A DNA stretch of 64,000 nucleotides, taken from the NCBI GenBank assembly GCA_965229785.1, contig CBDDJS010000001.1, positions 5,332,001 through 5,396,000 on the forward strand, read 5' to 3'. A program made the position numbers and the translations under genes. Of this stretch, positions 52,582-61,979 are shown piece after piece. This DNA is from JAWPMT01 sp965229785 (GTDB lineage Bacteria; Bacteroidota; Bacteroidia; Cytophagales; Cyclobacteriaceae). Within the stretch, counting starts at the first letter, position 1; every line of letters begins with the position of its first letter. The notes beneath the pieces are model-generated. The model searched no databases, had not been told where the DNA came from, and worked only from the letters and a program-made list of their open reading frames with translations.

Positions 52582-55500
52582 ATGACAAATGGACAGGAAA
52601 ATGTATTCCTGCGCTTGGGTTATGCATTAAGAGAACTTAAACAGACCAAACAAAGCACACTCATTTTAGGTGCAGGTTGCTCTCTTGCCTCTACCTCAAG
52701 AGACATTTCTACCAGAGGAATTATGATAGAATGTCTAAGGGAGCATAATGTGGCGGATGCAGAATCGTATCGTTGGGAACAACTCTACGAAAGTTTTATC
52801 AATATCGTTTGGGAAGGAAAGGCGAAAAAAGAGCAAGAAATTCTCTTACGTAAGAAATTAGATGACGTTGAACCTACCGAAGGGCATAAAAACCTGAGAT
52901 TTCTGGTTGAACAAGGATTCTTCCAACACATTATCACCACGAATTTTGATTTACTTCTCGAAAAATCCTTTGACGGTCTTTCTTATAAAAAAAGAGTGGG
53001 GGATGATGATTACATCGTCATTGGTAAGGATCCAAAATTCAATCTGTTAAAAGTGCATGGTGACTTGGAACATGGCAATTTCCGTTTTGCACCCAGCGAG
53101 TTGATGAGGCTTCCAGACAGCCTGCAAGAAGACGTTTCGCAAAAAACCGACGGTATTGTCGTGTTTATCGGATACAGAGGCCAGGATATAGGCCTTATGA
53201 ATGCGATTAGCACTGCGGATGATTACGCTGTTTATTGGGTAGATCGATACGAAATAGATCGTGATGACCCTTTCAGAACCAGTCAGGTCTTCAGCTTTAT
53301 GAACCGAAGGCAATCAAGAAATAACTTCTTGTCAGGAAAGGAGTTTGGCGATTTTGACAGCCTTTTGAGTAAGCTAAAGAATTTTCTGTTCTCACCAGAT
53401 ACATCGACTCTTATTAAGTCGAAAGAAACTCATCTAAACAAATGGTGGACTAATACTTCCATCATTGAATTAATTTCTGTTTATGGGCGACTTTACGAAT
53501 TATTTCTGGATCTGTTGAAGGTTACTCATTCTGTACAAAGAAAGTTAAGGTGGAAGGTAGATTTCCCGAGTTATTCAAAAAGTTATGAAGACTTACTCTA
53601 CTCCTATTTATTGTTTTTTAATAGTAAAAGACTCCCATCAGAACTACTTCACATTCCCAATAATGAAATAGACGCGCTCATTCTGGGGATTGCTATTGAG
53701 ATTAAAGTTCGAACAATTGGAAATGGAATTGCTTTCAACGATTTCAAATCTCTGATGAAAACGGAACTTCAAGAGTCTAATGTGTCTTCCGACATCTTAA
53801 ATGATTCCTTTTGGATTGCTATAGAAAAAATTGTTGATCCGGCGATTGAGTTCAGTGACAGGGTAAGACTGGAAATGCAAAACAAGCTCAGTGTAGAATC
53901 AGAGGACATTCCACTTACCGAATTTCATGAGTTGTTAAGTGTGGTAGGGTTTCTTTCTTTGTTAGCTCCAGTCAGAAAACTTGACAATTCAAGGATCGAC
54001 ACGAAATATCGGATAAGAAGATTACTTCAAGGCAATTTTGAACGAATTCAACTAGATCCATCAAGACTCAATATTGAACTAGGTCCGATCAACATAGATG
54101 ACGTAAAACTTCTTGTTAATAACTATCTGGAGGATCTCCCGAGTATTTCGAGAAAGGAATTCATAGAAGAGTCCGGAAAATCTTATTTGATTCTGGATTC
54201 CAAATGGCTTTATATCAAGTTAGAGTTAGGTAAAGCCCTTGAAGGACAGGCTGAGATACCTGGCAATTTGGATGAATTAATATCTAAACGAGCGGCGGAA
54301 AGTACCCAGGCTTTTCTTCAGTTAGGTTATGTGTTCGATATCCCGACAGACAGACATGTCCAGCTAAAATTGGATTTAGATTTGGTCCGATTCATGGAAT
54401 CGGAATTCTCAGCCATGTTCATAGTAGGATCAAGCGGTAGTGGTAAAACAAAAGCCTTACAAAACCTTTTACTGAACTATGAAAAGCATATTGAAGTCGA
54501 AACCATCGTTGTTTCGCCCAAGAATACTTTTATCGATGAATATGGCATTCAAGCATTTTTAAAATTCCCAGTTGAAAACCACGAGATACTTCTCAAACAA
54601 ATCAGTAACTCACTAGAGGTCCGTAACAAGAAACTCATATTAATTTTCGATGGCCTCAATGAAATCGTGGGATCAATTGAATTACAGAAAAACCACTATC
54701 TCAAACTATTAACACTGGCGGATCTGATCTACCGGTTGGAAACCAGAAACATTCAGCTAATCATCTCTTGCCGAGAAAATGCCTATCATCAATATAAAAA
54801 CGTCACATATACACAATTAAACCCATTACACTTTTTCACTGGGCAGAGAGTACTCCCCGAATCCCTGTCCAGGGATTCCAGTTATCAAGTTCAAATTCCG
54901 GACGAAAAAGAAGTGAAAGAATTGATCGAGGCTTACTTTAATTCTAATACGAAAAGAGTTTTCGGTATCAATGATCCTTATTCATCAATTTTTTTCAAAC
55001 AAAGTGAAATTGAACTTAAGACCCCTTTTTTCGTTGCCCTGGCTGCTGAAACTTTAAATGATTTAACAGAGGAAGAAATATTCAGGAATCTGGATAGTAT
55101 ATACGATCAGTTTTCAAAAACTATGTTGGATCGGTTAGGAGAAGCGGATATGCACCTTGCAAGGAAAATCATCTATGCTTACTTCGATCTGATCATTGAA
55201 AGTCATACGATCGATCTGGAAATAACAAAATTCAAATTACTCGATCAATTAGCACAGGATTATCATAACCAATATGTCCTGGTAATCAACAAGATGACTG
55301 ATTTGAATATTTTCATAAGGGATCACTCGAATCTGGAACGGATCGCTTTTCAACATGATAAAATTGAAGAGTTTTTCTTTAAAGAGTACATAGAAGAGTT
55401 TGAGTATCAGGGATTTGATTTCTATCAAAAAGTAGTCGGACTTATTGATCAAAATGTCATTTATCAAAAGGGTTTAATACAATACTTATTTGGTTTGTTG

Positions 55501-56796
55501 ACTAAGAAGAAACTAAATGCATTCAAATACCTCACTTCGAATTTTTTCAAAGACCACAATATATTATTACCTCAGATAGTCGTCCAAACATTGTTTCAAT
55601 CTAAGGACCTGGAGGGTCACCTGGCTTATCTTTTAAATCCTGATGATTTGGAAGAAAGTCAACGAATGATAAATGTTCTCATTCGCGGTATTGAGATGGT
55701 TTTGCTAGACTTCACGGCGACGAGTATGATGAGCAATCTCATCAATCAGCTGCTTGAGATAAAACTTGGCAATATTGTCACAAAAGAGCATCAGGCCTAT
55801 TTGTATTACTTTCAATCCAAGATATACTATTATGCCAATGACTATCAAAATGCTCAAAATGCCATTGAAAAATCACTAGAGGTCCTTGGAGATTCGAACC
55901 GATTATTGTCTTCCAAATTGAGTATCCACTTTGCTGTTATTGTTATGGAGTTAGGGTATAGTAGACAATGCATTGAAATATTAGAAAACCCCTATGAAAC
56001 TGAGATGAATGGTGATTTTAATACCTTGACTGAGATAGGTATTGAACTAGGCCGAGCATTGAACCACAGTGGTATTATAGATAAAACCCTTGGAATCTAT
56101 GACACACTTTTAGGCAATGAACTGAACATTAAAGATCCTTATGTATTGGCCAGAATATATGAACAAAAAGCCAATACATTAAACAAAATTATGTTCGAGA
56201 AACTGCAATATGGATTTGTTCCTAAATCATCCATTTCTGATAAGGACTTACTTGAAATTGACAATCTGTTCGAGCAGTCATTGACGCTTTATGACGAATC
56301 AATGCGACTGTTATTGGATTTAAATGCCATATTCACCTATGGGGGAGTGGTTCCTGAGAAGATAATTACCTACATAAGTTACTCGTACAGTATAGGGCCT
56401 CGCGGTATTTCAGAATGCAAAAGTATGATTGAGGAGTTAGATCATCTTTTCCAGCAAATCTCTACCCCATATATAACGGACTTTCTGATCAGCAAATCTT
56501 ATTACCATGAATTCTTGGGAGATTACGACCTGGCTTATTCCCTGATCGAAACAGCAATAGAAAAAGCAAAACTTTTAAGAATAAAAAATAAGGAGGCCAA
56601 GTGTCATGAGCATAAAAGCAGATTCATCTACAGAAAAGCGCTAAAACTTGCCAGCCACTCGAACGAGGACGTAAATGAGGGTTTGGACAGTTTGAAAAGA
56701 GCAACGTCTTACTATGAGCAGTATACATTGAAAGAAAACATTTTTCTGAAAAGTGCCTATGAACTAGAGGCAAATCTTCAAAAGCTTCTCAATTAA
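52582..56796 (+). CDS. SIR2-STAND NTPase-TPR protein (Avs5-like defence)
   Basis: 1404 residues. SIR2-type NADase at about 20-230: nucleotide loop LGAGCS (29-34), catalytic Asn121 in TTNFD, His159 in KVHGD, and GYRGQD at 197-202. A linker of unclear fold follows (230-600). The NTPase has Walker A GSSGSGKT (616-623) and Walker B LILIFDGLNE (Asp690), placing it among STAND/NACHT ATPases. From about 1065 the sequence has TPR-like helical pairs (YYFQSKIYYYANDYQNAQNAIEKSL). SIR2-STAND fusions are Avs5-type anti-phage proteins that deplete NAD+ when the sensor part binds a viral protein. The gene appears more AT-rich than its neighbours. It is convergent with the gene at 56799-59492. Starts at ATG 52582. 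Confidence 0.88.
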   Translation: MTNGQENVFLRLGYALRELKQTKQSTLILGAGCSLASTSRDISTRGIMIECLREHNVADAESYRWEQLYESFINIVWEGKAKKEQEILLRKKLDDVEPTEGHKNLRFLVEQGFFQHIITTNFDLLLEKSFDGLSYKKRVGDDDYIVIGKDPKFNLLKVHGDLEHGNFRFAPSELMRLPDSLQEDVSQKTDGIVVFIGYRGQDIGLMNAISTADDYAVYWVDRYEIDRDDPFRTSQVFSFMNRRQSRNNFLSGKEFGDFDSLLSKLKNFLFSPDTSTLIKSKETHLNKWWTNTSIIELISVYGRLYELFLDLLKVTHSVQRKLRWKVDFPSYSKSYEDLLYSYLLFFNSKRLPSELLHIPNNEIDALILGIAIEIKVRTIGNGIAFNDFKSLMKTELQESNVSSDILNDSFWIAIEKIVDPAIEFSDRVRLEMQNKLSVESEDIPLTEFHELLSVVGFLSLLAPVRKLDNSRIDTKYRIRRLLQGNFERIQLDPSRLNIELGPINIDDVKLLVNNYLEDLPSISRKEFIEESGKSYLILDSKWLYIKLELGKALEGQAEIPGNLDELISKRAAESTQAFLQLGYVFDIPTDRHVQLKLDLDLVRFMESEFSAMFIVGSSGSGKTKALQNLLLNYEKHIEVETIVVSPKNTFIDEYGIQAFLKFPVENHEILLKQISNSLEVRNKKLILIFDGLNEIVGSIELQKNHYLKLLTLADLIYRLETRNIQLIISCRENAYHQYKNVTYTQLNPLHFFTGQRVLPESLSRDSSYQVQIPDEKEVKELIEAYFNSNTKRVFGINDPYSSIFFKQSEIELKTPFFVALAAETLNDLTEEEIFRNLDSIYDQFSKTMLDRLGEADMHLARKIIYAYFDLIIESHTIDLEITKFKLLDQLAQDYHNQYVLVINKMTDLNIFIRDHSNLERIAFQHDKIEEFFFKEYIEEFEYQGFDFYQKVVGLIDQNVIYQKGLIQYLFGLLTKKKLNAFKYLTSNFFKDHNILLPQIVVQTLFQSKDLEGHLAYLLNPDDLEESQRMINVLIRGIEMVLLDFTATSMMSNLINQLLEIKLGNIVTKEHQAYLYYFQSKIYYYANDYQNAQNAIEKSLEVLGDSNRLLSSKLSIHFAVIVMELGYSRQCIEILENPYETEMNGDFNTLTEIGIELGRALNHSGIIDKTLGIYDTLLGNELNIKDPYVLARIYEQKANTLNKIMFEKLQYGFVPKSSISDKDLLEIDNLFEQSLTLYDESMRLLLDLNAIFTYGGVVPEKIITYISYSYSIGPRGISECKSMIEELDHLFQQISTPYITDFLISKSYYHEFLGDYDLAYSLIETAIEKAKLLRIKNKEAKCHEHKSRFIYRKALKLASHSNEDVNEGLDSLKRATSYYEQYTLKENIFLKSAYELEANLQKLLN

Positions 56797-56798
56797 GC

Positions 56799-59492
56799 TT
56801 AGCGTGGCACGTCCACGGGAAGATCATCGGAAACCAAAGAAGGGTCTTTCCCCAACCGCGACTCGAAAGCCACTTTTACTTCACCCATATCCCACGCAAT
56901 CCGCGCTGCATGCTCTGTCGAAATCTGAATAGTCATGGGCAGAACCACGAAGGAAGCTAAGCCAATGCCTTTATTATTCAGCATATAGTCATCCAGATAC
57001 CTCACGAAAAAACGTTTGTTTTGTCCGTCAATGTTATTGTCTCCTAAGTACTTTGTAAATGAGTAAAGTAACTTATTATTCTCTTTAATTTTGGCTTCGC
57101 TCTCGTTAAGAAAATCTGAGAAAACCATACCCGAAACAAAGTTCACCCAAACTATAGTCGCAAACCCGGTTGATTCGTCTTTTCTTAGAACTTCGAATCC
57201 TGCTTTAGGTAATTGATCAGCAAAAGTTGTTGCTACACTGATCATATTAGCAATGTAAGATTGAAACCCTTCAATTCCTGTGCTTTGAAGAACGTTCCAG
57301 GCCGCGAGGATTGCTGTGGAGCCGCGTGAATTACTGAAAGTGTGATGATAAGGTTCTCGGAATTGTTCATCAATTTCTATATCGAATATTGAATGCAAAT
57401 CAACGGCCTGCTTCGCAATGAACAAGCTATTACTATGCGGTGTAAAGCCTGCTTTATGAAAATCAATCCCATAACCATCTGATAGATGTGCTTTTGACAT
57501 CAGTATTTTAACATGCTCAATTTTTCGTAAAGTGACCTCATCAATTTCAAGTTGATTGAGTTCAAAATCGTAGAACTTAAAAAAAAGCCAAGGCCAGCCT
57601 ACAACTAAATCGAAGTATATAAATGGATTGTAGTTGATGGAATACTTCTGTTTTGCAGAAGCAAGAATTTTGTAGCCTGTTTCTACATCTTCGACTTCAT
57701 TATGAGTTGTATTTCCTCCTGAAAAGATGACACAAGCTATCGGTGTATTAAGGGCCAATAGATAATCAACCCATTTTTCGAAGGCACCAAAATCGATGCA
57801 TCCATGGGAATTCAGCGGAATCCGTATGATTGAATCGCCAGAAATCCCTAACTGATGACATACGGTCTCTATTGAAAAATGAGCAACTTCTGAACAGATA
57901 ACTACTGGTGCCTCCGAAGAATTTGTATATCGTGAACATCTGTTGAGGCCAAGCTTTATGCCATAGGTCATGCATGCTTTGCCTCCATATGTAAAATGTC
58001 CGGCAGCATTTTCGATATCCCAGCCGATAAGATTTGCCATCTGTCTAACAATCTGCTTTTCCATATCAAGAACTCCCGCACTGGTAACCCTTGTCATTGA
58101 TACTGGATTGAACAGATTTGTTATAGCTGAAGAAGCTACCGCACTTAATTGCGTCGACGGAAAAACATTATATAACAAAGAGGGAGAATGCCACCGTAAC
58201 TGGCCTCTGAGTATCTCAAGAGATTTAATCAATACATTTTTCTCGTTTTGTACTTCATGAGGAAGTTCTTCATAATCATTTAAAAATGAATAGCCGGACG
58301 TATTTACTTCAAGAAAAGGTGAGTTTGGCTTAGACTTAGGAATATTTGCGATTGATTCCTTTATCAATTTTATGAGTTGATTTCGATTATTTTCTTCCGG
58401 TGAAAGAAAACGCTTTGTCAGTTCGGCTCGAACATCCCTGTAATTATGATGTTTATATAGCTGTCTCGTTACATGCAAGGGAAGTAGTTCTGTTACAATT
58501 GACCTTGGCAAAGGTTCAATTAAATGCATCAGTACTTCCATGCTGAATTTTTGGTCCTGACCAGTATTTATGGCACTTTGGGTAAGTATGACAATGTTTA
58601 ATAATTCTGAACATCCAAGGTCATACTTTTGCTGCAAACAGGTCAATACATGCTTATTGAAAATGTTAGACACATCAATGGCGATCAAGTTTAATGTATC
58701 ACAACCTTTTTTGAATTGAAATTCAAACTTACCAAAGCCATTTAGTCCATAACGCTCAAACAGTTCCAGGGCTTGTGCTTTTATATTTTGGACCAATTCG
58801 GCATCATTTTCAATTACGGAAATACCACTTGATGAAGATTTACATATTAGGCATATATTCCTTGGAGGATTTCCAATAATTGACACAACGAAACTTGAAC
58901 TTTTGTCAAGCGCACTGTGAATTAGAAGTTCACCTAAGTCTGGCTTCTTAGCAAATATTTTTTGCATAAAGTCAATGCACTCAATTTCCGTTTCAATCAG
59001 TATAGATTTAGGTGAATTGATGACATGCTTCGTTCCCAATAAAGAAATTTCCACGGGTAACTCCTGGATTCTGTCCTGAATAGCTGCCTGATTAAGATGA
59101 CGAGTAATGACACCAGGCCTTAATTCAGGTGAAGCTGATTTCATGACTGCCGGTAGGTCTCCCGCAAAAAGGCTAGATGCATAGTCATTGCCAAACAAGT
59201 CTAAATTCAGATGACTTAATAATTGCAGTATATCAAAATCACCAGGTGCTACTTTTTCGTCTTGCACCTTGATGCTAGCATACCGGCAAGTATTGAGAAC
59301 AAACAGAAATTGGTAAGCTTGAATGATGTTTTCAAGCTGTTCTTGATTGGGGTCAATTATTGTGTGGTAGCAGAAGTATTGATCACTTGATTGTTCGATG
59401 AGGTCAGCGGCATTATTCAGGTCTTTTCTCGATCGAAAATTAGTAATAGACAAAATGACCAGAACATTCCATTCCTCATTTCTACCCTCCAT
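56799..59492 (-). CDS. Fusion of degenerate ATP-grasp-like and PLP decarboxylase domains
   Basis: 897 residues. Residues 1-300 resemble a D-Ala-D-Ala ligase: pre-grasp region with LNLDLFGNDYASSLF, central sheet, and GFGKFEFQFKKGCDTLNLIAIDVS where the ligase family has RVDF...EVNP. The catalytic Lys, Glu and Asn of that family appear to be changed, so ATP use is doubtful. Residues 400-897 are a group II PLP decarboxylase: GQLRWHSP, VTSAGVLDMEKQIVRQM, AHFSIETVCHQLGI, FSGGNTTHNEVED and the PLP Lys680 in DFHKAGF. I know of no characterised protein with this order. It ends 2 bp from the SIR2-STAND gene stop, on the opposite strand. Starts at ATG 59492. Confidence 0.75.
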   Translation of the reverse strand: MEGRNEEWNVLVILSITNFRSRKDLNNAADLIEQSSDQYFCYHTIIDPNQEQLENIIQAYQFLFVLNTCRYASIKVQDEKVAPGDFDILQLLSHLNLDLFGNDYASSLFAGDLPAVMKSASPELRPGVITRHLNQAAIQDRIQELPVEISLLGTKHVINSPKSILIETEIECIDFMQKIFAKKPDLGELLIHSALDKSSSFVVSIIGNPPRNICLICKSSSSGISVIENDAELVQNIKAQALELFERYGLNGFGKFEFQFKKGCDTLNLIAIDVSNIFNKHVLTCLQQKYDLGCSELLNIVILTQSAINTGQDQKFSMEVLMHLIEPLPRSIVTELLPLHVTRQLYKHHNYRDVRAELTKRFLSPEENNRNQLIKLIKESIANIPKSKPNSPFLEVNTSGYSFLNDYEELPHEVQNEKNVLIKSLEILRGQLRWHSPSLLYNVFPSTQLSAVASSAITNLFNPVSMTRVTSAGVLDMEKQIVRQMANLIGWDIENAAGHFTYGGKACMTYGIKLGLNRCSRYTNSSEAPVVICSEVAHFSIETVCHQLGISGDSIIRIPLNSHGCIDFGAFEKWVDYLLALNTPIACVIFSGGNTTHNEVEDVETGYKILASAKQKYSINYNPFIYFDLVVGWPWLFFKFYDFELNQLEIDEVTLRKIEHVKILMSKAHLSDGYGIDFHKAGFTPHSNSLFIAKQAVDLHSIFDIEIDEQFREPYHHTFSNSRGSTAILAAWNVLQSTGIEGFQSYIANMISVATTFADQLPKAGFEVLRKDESTGFATIVWVNFVSGMVFSDFLNESEAKIKENNKLLYSFTKYLGDNNIDGQNKRFFVRYLDDYMLNNKGIGLASFVVLPMTIQISTEHAARIAWDMGEVKVAFESRLGKDPSLVSDDLPVDVPR

Positions 59493-59526
59493 AATTCTTA
59501 GTTATCCTAAATAGGATATCCCACCC

Positions 59527-60458
59527 TCACCCCAACTCAAACAAATGCCTTGGGTGTTTCTGGGTAAGAATTTCGAGTTGTTTTTGCTTGCTGACGTGGG
59601 TATAGATCTGAGTGGTATTGATGGAAGAATGGCCCAGGAAGCTTTGGATGTATTTGATGTCTACATCTTGTTCCAACAGTAGTGTGGCAAAAGTATGCCG
59701 AAATGTATGAGGCGTGACCTTCTTCTTGATATTCGCCTGACGACAATACTTATCAATCAGAAAACGGACAGATTGGGTAGATAACGGTGTGTCCAGGCGG
59801 CTGACAAAAAAAAACCAACCTTTTCAATTCGGCTGTTGTATTCTCTGTGATATGCAGACACGGTCCCAAGTGCCTCCTTATTCACAATTTGAATTAGCCT
59901 TTCCTTATTGCCTTTACCTCTTACTAGCACCCGACCTGTTTCGAAATTCAGATCCTGAACCCGAAGCTTGCACAATTCGGAAACTCTGAGGCCTGTTGCG
60001 AATAATAGTTCTAAAATACACAAGTCCCGTAGCTTTTCTCCATAAGCATGAATGGACTTTTTCCTTGCCAAATGCAATTCGCTGGTAACCAGTGAAAATA
60101 ATCGTTTTACTTCATTCAAGTCCAGTACCGTCGGTAACTGGAGTGGTTCCTTGATTTTAAGTTTCACCTTACGATATGGATTTACTGATATATAATCCTC
60201 GAATTCCAGAAAGTTCAAAAATGATTTGGAGGAAGCGATTTTTCTCTTGATTGTTCTGGGCTGAAAAACGGATAGCTCCTGCACGTAACCTTTGATATGA
60301 TGTTTGGTGATTTCTTGTACCGTTTCAATCTGGAACTGAGTCAAAAATTCTTCGAACTGAATAAGGTCGATCTCATAAAATTGAAGGGTCTTGGCACTGA
60401 GGTTTTTTTCATACCGACAATGGTCAAAAAAGAGTTGCTTGGACTCTTTAAGGTTCAT
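59527..60458 (-). pseudogene. Frameshifted XerC/D-type tyrosine recombinase
   Basis: From ATG 60458 the frame encodes 233 residues, including a SAM-like N-terminal core-binding domain (MNLKESKQLFFDHCRYEKNLS...) and the start of the catalytic domain with Arg in ATGLRVSELCKL and RGKGNKER. At about 59807-59815 a run of nine A (T on the coding strand) is one base short; adding one T continues without a break: VSRLDTPLSTQ, HTFRHTFATLL (His-x-x-Arg), LGHSSINTTQIYTHVS (His and the nucleophile Tyr) and a stop at 59529-59527. Reconstructed length is 310 residues, the family norm. The shift may be a mutation, a sequencing error, or slippage on the A9 run. It sits beside the SIR2 and ATP-grasp/PLP genes, as integrases often do in defence islands. 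Confidence 0.8.
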
Positions 60459-60655
60459 AGGCGCTCATATTTTAGGTGAGCCGAATATCATGATAAATTT
60501 TCATAAGCAATAGTGCCGAACAATGGTGCTTCCTTATCTGGGTGCAGCACTATCGATTTATATTCACCTACAATCGAGATAATTCACAAGAATTTTAACG
60601 ATAGCTGCAACTATTATTAAAAGTTGGAGTTTGACCGCCAAGAAAGCCAAAGAAC

Positions 60656-61204
60656 TTGAATCAACCGAACGATAATGAGCTCATGCAGATGGTTCAGGAT
60701 GGCGACCTCAGTAAAATGGGGCTGCTATACGAACGCCATCACCGGTCCCTTTTTGGGTTTTTCTATCGCCTGACTGATAGTGGATCCGAAAGTGAGGACC
60801 TGGTTCAAAATGTGTTCTACCGGCTTCTTAAGTACCGTCACGCTTTCAAAAATGAAGGAAAGTTCGTGTACTGGCTCTACGCTGTAGCGCGGAATGTTTC
60901 CAAAGACGTCTACAAGAAAAAAGATCCTTTGATGCATTCCAGTGAGCTGGAGGATATGCCTGAAAAGGGATTAGAAGACTTAAACATCGAAGAGCAGATC
61001 ACGCACGAAGAGCAGAAAGCTTCCCTAAAAAAGGCACTCAATAGTCTCTCTGAAGAACAGCGTGAAGCCATTGTCCTGAGCAAATTCCAGGGCATGAAGT
61101 ATCATGAAATTGCTGTGATTGCCAATTGTACGGAAAGTGCCATCAAGGCCAGAATAAGAAGAGGCATCATGGAAATGAAAAGAATAATGGATAAATCAGA
61201 GTGA
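60656..61204 (+). CDS. ECF-type sigma factor
   Basis: 182 residues. Region 2 (about 20-95) includes YERHHRSLFGFFYRLTDSGSESEDLVQNVFYRLLKYR and WLYAVARNVSKDVYKK; region 4 (about 125-180) has LSEEQREAIVLSKFQGMKYHEIAVIANCTESAIKARIRRGI. It lacks region 3, as ECF sigma factors do. The start is TTG at 60656, which gives the normal ELMQMVQDGD beginning; the first ATG (60683) would remove part of it. The following anti-sigma gene overlaps by 4 bp or starts 2 bp later. Confidence 0.9.
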   Translation: MNQPNDNELMQMVQDGDLSKMGLLYERHHRSLFGFFYRLTDSGSESEDLVQNVFYRLLKYRHAFKNEGKFVYWLYAVARNVSKDVYKKKDPLMHSSELEDMPEKGLEDLNIEEQITHEEQKASLKKALNSLSEEQREAIVLSKFQGMKYHEIAVIANCTESAIKARIRRGIMEMKRIMDKSE

Positions 61205-61206
61205 GC

Positions 61207-61977
61207 ATGCAAGAAGAAAAAGAGCAACATCTGAACTGCGATTTAGCACTTGAACATATGCTTCAGTCTTTAGGTGAAAGGCAATTTCAGGAAGAAGATC
61301 TGGAAGCGCTTTGTAAGGCACACCCGGATTGTGAAAATACCATTCGGGAATCTTATCATGTATGGCATGAAATGGATGTCATGACGATTCCGGAGCCATC
61401 GGAAAATATGCGTGGTGCTTTTCTTGAAATGCTATCAACATTCGAAAAAGAGGAAAATCCTCAGGACAAAAAACCTGCAATTTCTGTGAATTGGAATGTC
61501 ATGTTCCGATGGGCTGCAGTATTCATCATTGGTCTGTTGATCGGGCTATTGGTCCAGAAAACACCTTCTGAAATTACTCCGTTGGCGAATCAAAACGATG
61601 AAGTCTCACGATTACTTGCGGTGGACAATGCTACTACAGATCGGCTTTTGGCTATCCAGCAAATCAAGGAAATCAAAAATCCGGAAGACCCGATCATTGA
61701 TGCCTTGCACAAAACCCTGATGAATGACCCAAACGTCAATGTACGCCTAAGTGCCATTGAAGCCATGGTCCATTTCATAGATCATCCCAAAGCCCGGACA
61801 TCTTTGGTGTCGTCCCTACCTTATCAGGATTCGCCCATTGTCCAACTGACCCTGGCTCAGTTGCTGATCAGCCTGCAATCTGAACAAAGTATAGATGAAT
61901 TAAAGACTCTGCTAAACTCCACGGAACTGGATCAGGATGTCAAACTACACTTACAAGAGACCCTAAACACGCTATAA
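61207..61977 (+). CDS. HEAT-like anti-sigma factor
   Basis: About 256 residues from ATG 61207; GTG at 61201 (overlapping the sigma stop as GTGA) would add two residues. An N-terminal cytoplasmic region (1-95, with HPDCENTIRESYHVWHEM, a zinc-finger-like anti-sigma region) is followed by one TM (about 98-118, WAAVFIIGLLIGLLV) and a periplasmic helical repeat domain (VNVRLSAIEAMVHFIDHP...SLLISLQSEQSIDELKTLL) similar to HEAT repeats. It probably binds the sigma factor until a periplasmic signal releases it. The HEAT-like domain in an anti-sigma factor is a known Bacteroidota variant. Two bp separate it from the first DUF4097 gene. Confidence 0.82.
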   Translation: MQEEKEQHLNCDLALEHMLQSLGERQFQEEDLEALCKAHPDCENTIRESYHVWHEMDVMTIPEPSENMRGAFLEMLSTFEKEENPQDKKPAISVNWNVMFRWAAVFIIGLLIGLLVQKTPSEITPLANQNDEVSRLLAVDNATTDRLLAIQQIKEIKNPEDPIIDALHKTLMNDPNVNVRLSAIEAMVHFIDHPKARTSLVSSLPYQDSPIVQLTLAQLLISLQSEQSIDELKTLLNSTELDQDVKLHLQETLNTL

Positions 61978-61979
61978 AA

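Noticed and set aside
59537..59746. Minus-strand frame of 69 codons after the recombinase
   Set aside because: It is in a different frame from the recombinase C-terminus, which reads correctly only after the A9 correction.
60459..60655. Regulatory RNA between recombinase and ECF sigma gene
   Set aside because: Only a 5-bp GCTCA/TGAGC inverted repeat is visible, without T-tract or conserved element.
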